From JANNSX01 sp041397825 (GTDB lineage: Bacteria > Pseudomonadota > Alphaproteobacteria > Rhizobiales > Hyphomicrobiaceae), in assembly GCA_041397825.1 (NCBI GenBank), contig JAWKVX010000002.1:930001-994000 (forward strand): a DNA stretch of 64,000 bases, in the 5' to 3' direction. Within the stretch, counting starts at the first letter, position 1. Each line of letters starts with the position of its first letter. Of the stretch, positions 8,284 through 16,093 are shown piece after piece. A program made the position numbers and the translations under genes. The notes below the pieces were generated by a model that was not told the DNA's origin, did no database searches, and saw only the letters and a program-made list of their open reading frames with translations.

Positions 8284-9149
8284 GCGTCGCCTCCGTTCAC
8301 AGCTCCGGCGACGTCGAACCGGGCCCAGGCAGGACGACGAACGGCGAGCGGCACGCCCGAAATCTCGGGCTGCACACCCGCGGCCACCGCCTCGGCGAGC
8401 CGGTCGAGGCGAAGAAGCGCGAGGCCCGACATCCCCTGATGCGAGCCCATCCGGCCGATCTCGCGACCGCCCGCCATGACCGGCGTGCCCCGCTCGGCAA
8501 GCTCGGCTTGGCCGGTGACGGGCACGAAGCGGCTCCGCGCGGTTCCGCGGTGGTGCATGCGGCTCACAACCTCCTGGCCGACATAGCAGCCCTTGTCGAA
8601 GTCGACCCCGCCGAGCTGATCGAGATTGGCCTCGTGCGGGAACACCTCGGTCGCGGCATAGTCGGCACCCTGTTCGGCGATACCCAGGGCAATGCGCCGT
8701 GCGTCGTAGTCCCGGTCCGCAGAGCCGACGGCCTCGATGATCGGCGCCAGGAGGCGCGGGCCGAGGTCGCGATGACGGGGATCGGGGAAAGTCCCGCGTG
8801 CGCCGTCCGCCGCCTCGGGCAGCCATAGGAGCGCACGCTCGTTGCTCACATCGCTGATCTCCACCTTGGCGCGCAACTTGTAAAGGGCCAGGCGTTTCAG
8901 CAGAGTCGCGACCTCCCCGGCCGGCACGTCGAGGGCGACGCCGCCGTCGATGCCGACGACCAGCATCTCGACCAGGATCTTGCCCTGCGGCGTCAGGAGC
9001 GTGGCCGGAATCGCCGGATGGCGGTCCAGGCGTCCGAGATCGGACGTCAGCAGGCCCTGCAGGAGCTTCTGCGTATCTGGTCCGACGACGGTGACGAGGC
9101 CTCGCCTCGAGAGCCTCGCACCACGAGTTTCGCTGGTGGCGTGTGCCAT
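8280..9149 (-). CDS. ygfZ: YgfZ/GcvT-domain folate-binding protein (Fe-S cluster maintenance)
   Basis: YgfZ proteins use tetrahydrofolate to help repair or assemble certain iron-sulfur clusters. The 289-residue protein is related to the aminomethyltransferase GcvT but carries the YgfZ hallmark KGCYVGQE at about residues 186-193, with the conserved Cys188, followed by RMHHRG. N-terminal LTSDL and TPQGKILVEM segments fit the family. It is first of three overlapping genes read leftward (ygfZ, tag, HD hydrolase). A 52-bp gap separates it from the divergent amidohydrolase gene, which must hold both promoters. Confidence 0.93.
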   Translation of the reverse strand: MAHATSETRGARLSRRGLVTVVGPDTQKLLQGLLTSDLGRLDRHPAIPATLLTPQGKILVEMLVVGIDGGVALDVPAGEVATLLKRLALYKLRAKVEISDVSNERALLWLPEAADGARGTFPDPRHRDLGPRLLAPIIEAVGSADRDYDARRIALGIAEQGADYAATEVFPHEANLDQLGGVDFDKGCYVGQEVVSRMHHRGTARSRFVPVTGQAELAERGTPVMAGGREIGRMGSHQGMSGLALLRLDRLAEAVAAGVQPEISGVPLAVRRPAWARFDVAGAVNGGDA

Positions 9150-9201
9150 GGTAGGTCAGACTTACGGAACACTCTGGGGCTTCGCAAGCGGGTGCACATC
9201 G

Positions 9202-10545
9202 ATGACGGAACGCTATGACCTGGTGTTGACGGGCGCAACCGTCGTCAATCACGACGGCGAGAGTGCCCGCGATATCGGCATCCGGGATGGCCGGATCGCG
9301 GCTCTCGGTGCCATCGGCCGGGGGCGGGCGGAAACGACGCTCGATCTCGCCGGCCTGCATGTTCTGCCGGGCGTCATCGATACGCAGGTGCATTTCCGCG
9401 AGCCGGGCGCCGAGCACAAGGAGGACCTCGAGAGCGGCAGCCGGGCTGCGGTGATGGGTGGCGTCACGGCGGTGTTCGAAATGCCCAATACGAAGCCCGA
9501 GACCACTGATGGCGACCGTCTGGCGGACAAGGTCCGCCGCGCCACCGGCCGCATGCACTGCGACTTCGCCTTCTTCGTCGGCGCGACCTCCGGCAATCTC
9601 GACGAGGTGCCGGCTCTCGAGCGCCTCCCGGGCGCCGCCGGGATCAAGGTGTTCCGAGGCTCCTCGACCGGCGATCTCCTGCTCGAGAGCCCTCCGGATC
9701 TCGATCGGCTGTTTGCGAGGCTCAACCGGCGTGCGGCGTTCCATGCCGAGAACGAGGCGCGGTTGCGTGCCCGCCTCGGCCATCGCCGCGATGGCGATCC
9801 GGCCAGCCATCCGGTCTGGCGCGATGCCCAGGCGGCGCTCGAGGCCACCGTGGAGCTGACGGCGCTCGCCGAGCGGCATGGCAAGCGTATCCACATCCTG
9901 CACGTCTCGACGGCCGACGAGATGGCCTATATGGCCAGCCACAAGGCCCTCGTCTCGGTCGAGGTGACGCCGCACCATCTGACGTTGGCCGGTCCCGAGG
10001 ACTACGCACGCCTTGGCACCCTCATCCAGATGAACCCGCCGGTGCGCGATGCGAGCCACCGCGAGGCGCTCTGGCAGGCGGTGGCCGATGGCACCGCCGA
10101 TATTCTGGGCTCCGATCACGCGCCGCATACGCTTGAGGAGAAGGCCAAGCCCTATCCGGCCTCCCCCTCGGGCATGGCCGGCGTGCAGACCCTCGTCCCG
10201 GTCATGCTCAACGAGGTCGGTCGCGGCCGGCTGTCGCTCGCCCGCTTCGTCGACATGACGAGCCATGGTCCGGCCCGGCTCTTCAATCTCGCCGGGAAAG
10301 GCCGGATCGCGGCGGGCTACGATGCCGACCTGACAGTGGTCGACCTGAAGCGGCGCGAGACGATCACGAACCAGTGGATCGCGAGCCGTTGTGGCTGGAC
10401 GCCTTATGACGGGCTCGCCGTCACGGGCTGGCCCGTCGGAACCTTCGTCCGGGGCCGGCGGGTGATGTGGCAGGGAGAGCTCGTCGGCCCGTCGTCGGGG
10501 CGCGCGGTCCGTTTCGCGGAGGCCTATTCCGGCGTGGCCGGCTGA
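9202..10545 (+). CDS. Dihydroorotase-like amidohydrolase
   Basis: A 447-residue cyclic amidohydrolase of the class I dihydroorotase group, which in pyrimidine synthesis closes carbamoyl-aspartate to dihydroorotate. Metal-site elements are DTQVHFREPG (60-69), Lys149 in GIKVFRGSSTGD as likely carboxylated bridge, His181, His234 in HILHVS, and ILGSDHAPHT with Asp305. The first histidine of the usual HxH is replaced by Gln62. I recall similar QxH versions in other Rhizobiales but cannot verify this. The ATG at 9202 (MTERYDLV) fits the family; the open frame upstream overlaps ygfZ and is not used. It could be a true dihydroorotase or a related hydantoinase-type enzyme. Confidence 0.85.
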   Translation: MTERYDLVLTGATVVNHDGESARDIGIRDGRIAALGAIGRGRAETTLDLAGLHVLPGVIDTQVHFREPGAEHKEDLESGSRAAVMGGVTAVFEMPNTKPETTDGDRLADKVRRATGRMHCDFAFFVGATSGNLDEVPALERLPGAAGIKVFRGSSTGDLLLESPPDLDRLFARLNRRAAFHAENEARLRARLGHRRDGDPASHPVWRDAQAALEATVELTALAERHGKRIHILHVSTADEMAYMASHKALVSVEVTPHHLTLAGPEDYARLGTLIQMNPPVRDASHREALWQAVADGTADILGSDHAPHTLEEKAKPYPASPSGMAGVQTLVPVMLNEVGRGRLSLARFVDMTSHGPARLFNLAGKGRIAAGYDADLTVVDLKRRETITNQWIASRCGWTPYDGLAVTGWPVGTFVRGRRVMWQGELVGPSSGRAVRFAEAYSGVAG

Positions 10546-11117
10546 GCGGACTGGACTGGGCCGGTCTCGAGGAAGTGCCAGACGCCGGTCGGGCTGATGC
10601 CGAGCCGCCACCCGCTATAGATGCCGGCCTTCTCCATCTCGGCGCCGGCTGCGCCAGGCGCGACGCGATAGAGCCGGACGCGATCGGCGGGCGCCATGGT
10701 GGCGAGGTCGATCTTGGCCAGATAGGGCCAAACGTAGCTGTCGTCCTTCCCGCCCGGATCGACATGGGCATAGCCGGCGTCGAGAATGAGGCTCAGCTTT
10801 GCGAGCGCTTCGGCGCCGTGGGCATCGGCGCTGTGCGACTTGAGGTAGGCAATCTGGCCGTTACTCTCGCTGTCGCCGATGACAGGTGGGATCTCGTTCA
10901 TCTCGATCGCAACCTTCAACTGGTCGAGATCGCCCGAGCGGATCGACTCGCCGATGGCGAGCAGCATCTCTTGCACGGGCTCGGGCAGTTGCGCGATGCC
11001 GTGGCCGATCTCGACCTTCGGCTTCGCGGACTCCTCGCCTGATGCCGGCGAGATCAGGGCGAGCGCCACGAGCGCCGCCGCCCGGATCACAAGAGTTCTT
11101 AGCCGAGGTTGTGCCAT
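10524..11117 (-). CDS. Secreted protein of unknown function
   Basis: A 197-residue protein with a clear Sec signal peptide (MAQPRLRTLVIRAAALVALA..., cleavage near SPASGEE). The mature part is mostly helical: GIAQLPEPVQEMLLAIGESI, LDQLKVAIEMNEIPPVIGD, then EALAKLSLILDAGYAHVDPG and VWPYLAKIDL. The Gly/Tyr-rich end SGWRLGISPTGVWHFLETG looks like a small conserved domain. I recall uncharacterised Rhizobiales periplasmic proteins of this type but no function. Its last 22 bases overlap the 3' end of the amidohydrolase gene tail to tail. The ATG at 11117 is chosen because the signal peptide begins there. Confidence 0.78.
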   Translation of the reverse strand: MAQPRLRTLVIRAAALVALALISPASGEESAKPKVEIGHGIAQLPEPVQEMLLAIGESIRSGDLDQLKVAIEMNEIPPVIGDSESNGQIAYLKSHSADAHGAEALAKLSLILDAGYAHVDPGGKDDSYVWPYLAKIDLATMAPADRVRLYRVAPGAAGAEMEKAGIYSGWRLGISPTGVWHFLETGPVQSAQPATPE

Positions 11118-11264
11118 CGCCTGCCTGATCCCATATTTCGACGAGGTCCGTTCGTCATTCCAGCCGTGTTCATACAATCTTTCGCATCCGAAGCGTGTAT
11201 GGTCGGAACGGAATATGGCACGAGCACGCCGGCGGGACACGAGGTTGGCAACGGATAGCGGCTG

Positions 11265-11909
11265 GTGGAAACCAATATCGAGCTCATTCTGGCTGGCCTC
11301 GGCGTCGGCATCCTGATCGCGGCGCCAGTCGGTCCGGTCAATGTGCTGTGCATTCAGCGGACCCTGGAACATGGATTCTGGGGCGGATTGGCGGCGGGCA
11401 TCGGGGCGCTGATCGGCGACGGGCTGATCGCGCTCGTTGCGACCTTCGGCCTGACGGCGATCTCCGATCTCATCCTGGAGAACCGGACCTCGATCAAGCT
11501 GATCGGTGGGCTTCTGCTGATACTCTTTGGCACCAAGCTCTATCGAACCACAGCGCGCAACAACGGTGACGGCGCCGCCAGCGACGACGGCGGCCATCAC
11601 TGGGTGATCCCGCAGACCTTCTTCCTCACCGTTACGAATCCCGGCGCCGTGCTCGGTCTCTTCGCCATTCTGGGCAGCGTGACCTCGGCGGTCGGCGGCA
11701 TCACGACTTTCGCGGAGGCGGGACTCCTGGTGCTTGCCGTGATGGGTGGCAGCCTGCTCTGGTGGATGACGCTCGCGCGCATCATCGCCACCATTCGCCA
11801 CAAGCTCACCCTCGAGCGGCTGACGACGATCAATCGCGCCGCCGGTCTCATCCTGATCGTCTTTGCCCTCGTCTTGATCGGCGAGACGCTGATCGCGCGG
11901 TGGGGCTGA
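11265..11909 (+). CDS. LysE family amino-acid exporter
   Basis: A 214-residue inner-membrane protein with about six hydrophobic helices. The N-terminal family motif IAAPVGPVNVLCIQRTLEHG is present, followed by GIGALIGDGLIALVATFG and the second-repeat PQTFFLTVTNPG. LysE/RhtB proteins export amino acids or related small metabolites by proton exchange; the substrate cannot be read from sequence. The start is GTG at 11265, which places the first helix correctly. It stands between two leftward genes and ends four bases before the convergent small gene. Confidence 0.9.
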   Translation: METNIELILAGLGVGILIAAPVGPVNVLCIQRTLEHGFWGGLAAGIGALIGDGLIALVATFGLTAISDLILENRTSIKLIGGLLLILFGTKLYRTTARNNGDGAASDDGGHHWVIPQTFFLTVTNPGAVLGLFAILGSVTSAVGGITTFAEAGLLVLAVMGGSLLWWMTLARIIATIRHKLTLERLTTINRAAGLILIVFALVLIGETLIARWG

Positions 11910-11912
11910 GGG

Positions 11913-12158
11913 CTATTGCAGGGCGCGGATGTTCGAGAATTCGCCTTCGCGAATACGCTGCGGCAGGCCACCGGCGAGCGTAGCGACAGCCTCCTCGCCA
12001 TAGGCCTGCACGAGACCTGTCAGCGCGGCATAGAGCGCCGCATTGGCGAGAAGGTCGGGATCGACGCCTTCCTCGAGCGCCGCATCCCAGGCCTCCAGCA
12101 TGAACCGGAGCGCTGCGGTGCCGCGCGTTTCCTCGCCCTGCCGATCGAAAGACTGCAT
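11913..12158 (-). CDS. Small hypothetical protein
   Basis: An 81-residue acidic, helical protein (MQSFDRQGEETRGTAALRFM ... ANAALYAALTGLVQAYGEEA ... LPQRIREGEFS). The start at 12158 is chosen because it is preceded by a purine-rich GGGGGGAG ribosome site; the open frame continues upstream without coding character. No catalytic motif or membrane segment is visible. The amphipathic pattern suggests a small helical bundle or a subunit of a complex. Function unknown. Confidence 0.6.
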   Translation of the reverse strand: MQSFDRQGEETRGTAALRFMLEAWDAALEEGVDPDLLANAALYAALTGLVQAYGEEAVATLAGGLPQRIREGEFSNIRALQ

Positions 12159-12291
12159 GGTGTCCCGTTGCTCCCCCCGCGACCCAGACGATTTCTCTCC
12201 CTCGCCGCAAGCCCGTCCTATCATGGGACGCGGCGCCGGGAATGGCCAAGCCACGGTTAGGGTGAATGGTCAACTACACGTTCGAGGCGAC

Positions 12292-12663
12292 TCAGGAGCC
12301 TCCCGCCGACACCGCCTCGGCGATATCGGCGCCTTCGGCCAGGAACCGCGAGACGGCCGTCTCGGCGGACTTCGTGCAGGTCTGATAGGTTCGCCGGTAG
12401 CTCCGATAGCCCTTGTTGAAGCTCTGGACCAGCTTGGCCCGCCGTAGTGCCGACGTGCCCTCGGCCTCGACCAGCGCCTCCATCTTGTCTCGCCAGAGCG
12501 AGCCATCGCCGGCGCCACAGATTTCCCGCAGATAGTGCACGGCACCAAGGAGCTCGGCGAGCCTGAGAAGCTGCCCGTCATAGGGCTTCGAGTCCTCGGC
12601 GGCCCGAGCTGGCGCTCCGAGCGCAAACCCCAGGAGGATAATGGCGATAATCGCGCGGGGCAT
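12292..12663 (-). CDS. TIGR02301-family secreted protein
   Basis: A 123-residue protein with a signal peptide (about residues 1-21) and the conserved core of the TIGR02301 family, which is restricted to Rhizobiales. Recognisable parts are PYDGQLLRLAELLGAVHYLR, CGAGDGSLWRDKMEALVEAE and NKGYRSYRRTYQTCT. Two conserved cysteines may form a disulfide. The role is not known. It is one of the better taxonomic markers in the window. The next gene upstream (NUDIX) is on the same strand with an 86-bp gap. Confidence 0.88.
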   Translation of the reverse strand: MPRAIIAIILLGFALGAPARAAEDSKPYDGQLLRLAELLGAVHYLREICGAGDGSLWRDKMEALVEAEGTSALRRAKLVQSFNKGYRSYRRTYQTCTKSAETAVSRFLAEGADIAEAVSAGGS

Positions 12664-12749
12664 GGTCAGGCTCGATCCGGTTGCTCTCGAGGACGGCGAC
12701 TCGTAAGGCGCATTCTAGGCGTCGGCATGACCGGCGCCTAGGCCGAGCG

Positions 12750-13208
12750 TCACTCTGCGTGGCCGGTCGCGCCGGCTCGTTGCGCGAGCATGCGCCGGGC
12801 CTCCTCGATGATCTGCTGCGCGCCCTCGGTCATGCGATAACCCTTGAGCTCGGCTGGCCGGACGAAGCGCGCCTGCGATACGTCGCTCTGAGCGTGCGGC
12901 TCTCCGCTGAGCCAGGTTCCCGCATGCGCAAGCACGACATAGTGCGCTTCGATGCTGCCTTCAGCCGTTCGCCGGATGATCTCGCGTGTCCCGGCGAGGC
13001 CGACGACCTCGGCCGTCACACCGGTTTCCTCGAGAAGCTCGCGCAGTGCCGCATCAGCCGCCGGCTCGCCGGGATCGACATGGCCGCCCGGCAAGCTCCA
13101 GACGCCGACGAGCGGCGGCTTCGCCCGCTCGACGATCAACACCTCACCGTCACGGAAGACGGCAATGCTCGACGCGAGCCGGGGCCAAAGGGGCATGGAC
13201 GTCGTCAT
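12750..13208 (-). CDS. NUDIX hydrolase
   Basis: A 152-residue single-domain NUDIX enzyme, expected to hydrolyse a nucleoside diphosphate derivative. The NUDIX box is complete: GGHVDPGEPAADAALRELLE followed by ETG, with the REx2EE glutamates in place. A short LxGVWSLPGG strand precedes it. The start is ATG at 13208 (MTTSMPLWPRLASSIAV). Substrate is unknown. A GAGVxxR-like phrase would mark NADH or ADP-ribose types, and I do not see one. It is divergent from the SRAP gene across a 77-bp gap, so the two may share a control region. Confidence 0.9.
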   Translation of the reverse strand: MTTSMPLWPRLASSIAVFRDGEVLIVERAKPPLVGVWSLPGGHVDPGEPAADAALRELLEETGVTAEVVGLAGTREIIRRTAEGSIEAHYVVLAHAGTWLSGEPHAQSDVSQARFVRPAELKGYRMTEGAQQIIEEARRMLAQRAGATGHAE

Positions 13209-13285
13209 GGTGTACTCACCAATTTTGCAGAATGAGGCTATCATGTCCGGACGGCCGGTCATCGCCAAATATCGGAGAGCGACCC

Positions 13286-13966
13286 ATGTGCTCGCGCTAC
13301 AGCCTGACCTCCCCGCCCGAGGCCGTCCGCGCCTACTTCAAGTACCGCAACGAGGCCGAGTTTCCCGCTCGCTACAACATTGCACCCTCGCAGCCCGTCG
13401 CCATTGTCCGGCCGGATGCCAAGGGCGAGCGTGAGCTCGCTCTGGTGCGCTGGGGCCTGATCCCGTCCTGGGTCAAGGACCCGCGGGAGTTCGCAACTCT
13501 CATCAATGCGCGCGGCGAGACGGTGGTGGAGAAACCGTCCTTCCGGGGGGCCATGCGTCACCGGCGCTGCCTCATTCCGGCGGACGGCTTCTACGAGTGG
13601 ACCGGCGAGACGGGCCACAAGCAGCCCTATCTGATCCGGCCGAAATCCGGAGGACTCATGGCGTTCGCCGGTCTCTGGGAGCATTGGCTCGGTGCCGATG
13701 GCAGCGAGATCGATACCATGGCCATCATCACGACGGCCGCCAACCGGACCATGCGGTCATTGCACGATCGCATGCCGGTCATTCTGGCACCGGAGCAATT
13801 CGAGCTGTGGCTCGACGTCAAGGGGGTCGCTGCCAAGGACGCGGCGATGTTTCTGCAGCCGGCGCCCGATACCCTCCTCGAGGCGAAGGCCGTGTCGAAA
13901 GCGGTCGGCAATCCGCGCAACGAGGGGCCGGTGCTCTGGCAGCCGGTCGGAGCAGGAGGATCCTGA
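13286..13966 (+). CDS. SRAP family protein (YedK/HMCES), abasic-site DNA-protein crosslinker
   Basis: SRAP proteins protect abasic sites in single-stranded DNA by forming a thiazolidine link through their N-terminal cysteine. The 226-residue protein begins MCSRYSL, so Cys2 becomes the N-terminus after methionine removal. Other family residues are visible in ARYNIAPSQPVAIVR (Asn), WGLIPSWVKD, LINARGETVVEKPSFRGAM (Glu) and RCLIPADGFYEW, then IITTAANRTMRSLHDRMPVIL with the active-site His. The frame is open far upstream, but catalytic logic demands the start at 13286. Confidence 0.95.
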   Translation: MCSRYSLTSPPEAVRAYFKYRNEAEFPARYNIAPSQPVAIVRPDAKGERELALVRWGLIPSWVKDPREFATLINARGETVVEKPSFRGAMRHRRCLIPADGFYEWTGETGHKQPYLIRPKSGGLMAFAGLWEHWLGADGSEIDTMAIITTAANRTMRSLHDRMPVILAPEQFELWLDVKGVAAKDAAMFLQPAPDTLLEAKAVSKAVGNPRNEGPVLWQPVGAGGS

Positions 13967-13994
13967 CGTCGCGGCTTGCCTCGCTCGATCCGCC

Positions 13995-15092
13995 CTACAC
14001 TTTGTCGGGCAGCAGGAAGACGTCCACCCGCATGCCGGGCACCAGCGGAGCGTCGCCCGCGACCTCGACCGTGAACTCGAGCACGTCGACGTCGCTGCGC
14101 TGCCGGAAGCCGCGGGCGCCAAGCTTCGGCGGTGTCAGGGACGGGGCGATGGAAATGACTTTGCCCTCGAACTCCCTGTCCGGGAACGCATCCGACTTGA
14201 CCGTCACCAGCTGGTCGACCTTGACCTTCGCCGCATCGCGCTCCTCGATCTCCGCCTTGACGCGCAGACCCGTCAGGTCGCCGAGCGTGATGAGCGGCAG
14301 CTCGGCCGACGGAGCGACGGTCTGGCCGGTCTTGACGTCGACCAGCAGCACGGTGCCGTCCGACGGCGCGCGAATTCTCAGTTTCTCGCGCAAGGCCTCG
14401 TTGACCGCGCGCTCGGCGCGGGCCGCCGCCAGCGCGCTCTCGAGACGGGTCGGCAGCGGGGCATTGTCGGCGGCTTTGAGACGCGCCAGCTCGGCCCGTG
14501 CATCGTCCAGGGCCTTCTGGTCCTCTGCGAGCTTGGTCCGGGCCGCCTCGATCTCTGACGCTTCGGCCTTGCCGCGCGACGACAACACAGCCAGCGCATC
14601 CTCAGCCTCGCGCGCCGACCAGAAGGCCTCCTCGGCGTCCGCCACGCGGTCCTCGGCCTTGCGGATTTCGTTCGCCGTCTTGTTGCGGGCATCGACGTCG
14701 TCGCGCTCCTTGCGACGGGCCTGCACCTCCGCCTGTGCGGCGCGGGCGCGGGCCTCGAGCTCCTCCTCGTCCATCTGAACGAGCAGGTCGCCGGTCTTGA
14801 CCGTGTCAGCAGGCTCCACCAGAACCGCGACGACCCGGCCGAGCGCACCGGCTCCGATCCTGATCTCGCCGAGCCGCGGCTCGACACGCCCCGGCGCCGC
14901 CGCCTCCCACTCGGAAACGGGTGTCTGCGTGACCGCGGTCCCGTCGGTGGCTGGCGTCGTCGACGAGCCCGTGTTCGCCACGCCGGCCGTCTCGACGGTC
15001 TCGGTGCGCTCGGTACGGGCCTTGATCGCGAGGAACAATCCCGCTGCCAGCACGACTGCCAGCGCCAGCGGAACCCAGGCATTGGTCTTCAT
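13995..15092 (-). CDS. HlyD-family periplasmic adaptor of an ABC exporter
   Basis: A 365-residue membrane fusion protein. An N-terminal anchor helix spans about residues 7-24. Then come a Thr/Ser-rich linker, a split biotinyl-lipoyl-like domain (GRVEPRLGEIRIGAG ... VKTGDLLVQMDEEEL), a long alpha-helical hairpin rich in Ala/Glu/Arg at about 107-235, and beta domains (RAPSDGTVLLVDVKTGQ, GLRVKAEIEERD). It should bridge the inner-membrane ABC permease to an outer-membrane channel; no TolC gene is nearby. Its ATG overlaps the stop of the ATPase gene by four bases, so the order permease-ATPase-adaptor is a coupled operon of the DevBCA/MacAB type. Substrate unknown. Confidence 0.92.
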   Translation of the reverse strand: MKTNAWVPLALAVVLAAGLFLAIKARTERTETVETAGVANTGSSTTPATDGTAVTQTPVSEWEAAAPGRVEPRLGEIRIGAGALGRVVAVLVEPADTVKTGDLLVQMDEEELEARARAAQAEVQARRKERDDVDARNKTANEIRKAEDRVADAEEAFWSAREAEDALAVLSSRGKAEASEIEAARTKLAEDQKALDDARAELARLKAADNAPLPTRLESALAAARAERAVNEALREKLRIRAPSDGTVLLVDVKTGQTVAPSAELPLITLGDLTGLRVKAEIEERDAAKVKVDQLVTVKSDAFPDREFEGKVISIAPSLTPPKLGARGFRQRSDVDVLEFTVEVAGDAPLVPGMRVDVFLLPDKV

Positions 15093-16093
15093 GGGAGATG
15101 CTCTCCTCTGGCGAAGCGAGGCGATCGCCGGCGCCGGTTGTTCGGTTTCTTCTGGGTGAGCGATGCGCTCACGGGTTGGGGATGAGGTTGAGGGCGCGCC
15201 GCCTCATCGGTGGTGTCGGGCTCGCGAGCGTCGGCGTCCGGTCCGGTCGCGCCGTTGTGGCGGATGGCATCGGCCGGCTCGGTGGTCTCGGCGGCAACCT
15301 CTTCCGTTGCTGACTCGGTTTTCGGCCCAGGCGGCTCGTCCTCGGCCTCGGATGACGATGCGCCGGGCTCCTCGGGTTCCTCGGAGTCACGGGCTGCGCC
15401 TTTCGGACGCTCCTCGCTGACGATCAGTCCGTCCTCGATGTGTACGATGCGGTCGGCGTAGGAGAGCGTGCGCGGATCGTGGGTGACAGCCAGCACGGCG
15501 CGCGCGGGGTCCTGAGCGATCTTGGACAAGAGCGCCATGATTGCCTGACCATTCTCGCTGTCGAGGGCGGCGGTCGGCTCGTCGGCGAGAATGACGGCCG
15601 GATTGCCGGCCAGGGCGCGCGCGATCGCAACGCGCTGCTGCTGGCCGCCGGACATCTGGCTCGGGTAGGAGTTGATCTTGTCGGCAAGGCCGACGGCGAC
15701 GAGGGCGGCCTCGGCGGCGGGACGCTGCTCGGCCTTCGCCATGCCGCGCACGTCGAGCGCCAGCTTTATGTTCTCGGCCGCCGTCAGGGTCGGAAACAGG
15801 TTGTAGTCCTGGAAGATGAAGCCGACGTTCAGCCGCCGGAGCTTGGCGAGCCCTTCCGGCTTCAGGCCCTTTGTCGACTGACCGCAGATCACGACCTCGC
15901 CCTCGGTCGGGGAGAGAATGCAGCCGAGGATCGAGAGCAGCGTCGTCTTGCCCGACCCGGACGGCCCCATCAGCAAGGTCAGCTCACCGCCCCTGAGGCC
16001 GAGATCGACGCCCTTGAGCGCGCGCACCTTGCCGGCGCCCTGGCCGAGCTCCTTGACGATGGCCTTGGCCTCGAGCAGCACCGAACCCGTCAT
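15089..16093 (-). CDS. ABC exporter ATPase with long disordered C-terminal tail
   Basis: A 334-residue ATPase of the MacB/LolD/DevA type. Walker A is GPSGSGKTT at about 43-51, the Q-loop is FQDYNLFPT at about 94-102, the signature is MSGGQQQRVAIARAL at about 147-161, Walker B is VILADEPTAALD, and the switch His is in AVTHDPR. Normal family members end near residue 230. Here about 105 further residues follow. They are rich in Glu, Ala, Pro and Ser and end in a basic patch (KKPNNRRRRSPRFARGEHLP). The tail is in frame and has the same base use as the rest. Its ATG overlaps the permease stop (ATGA). Confidence 0.93.
   Translation of the reverse strand: MTGSVLLEAKAIVKELGQGAGKVRALKGVDLGLRGGELTLLMGPSGSGKTTLLSILGCILSPTEGEVVICGQSTKGLKPEGLAKLRRLNVGFIFQDYNLFPTLTAAENIKLALDVRGMAKAEQRPAAEAALVAVGLADKINSYPSQMSGGQQQRVAIARALAGNPAVILADEPTAALDSENGQAIMALLSKIAQDPARAVLAVTHDPRTLSYADRIVHIEDGLIVSEERPKGAARDSEEPEEPGASSSEAEDEPPGPKTESATEEVAAETTEPADAIRHNGATGPDADAREPDTTDEAARPQPHPQPVSASLTQKKPNNRRRRSPRFARGEHLP

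Noticed and set aside
8284..10611. Leftward open frame extending the tag frame to 974 codons
   Set aside because: Only the last 198 codons (7687-8283) match a family. The rest is antisense to ygfZ and the amidohydrolase gene and is an effect of high GC on stop-codon frequency.
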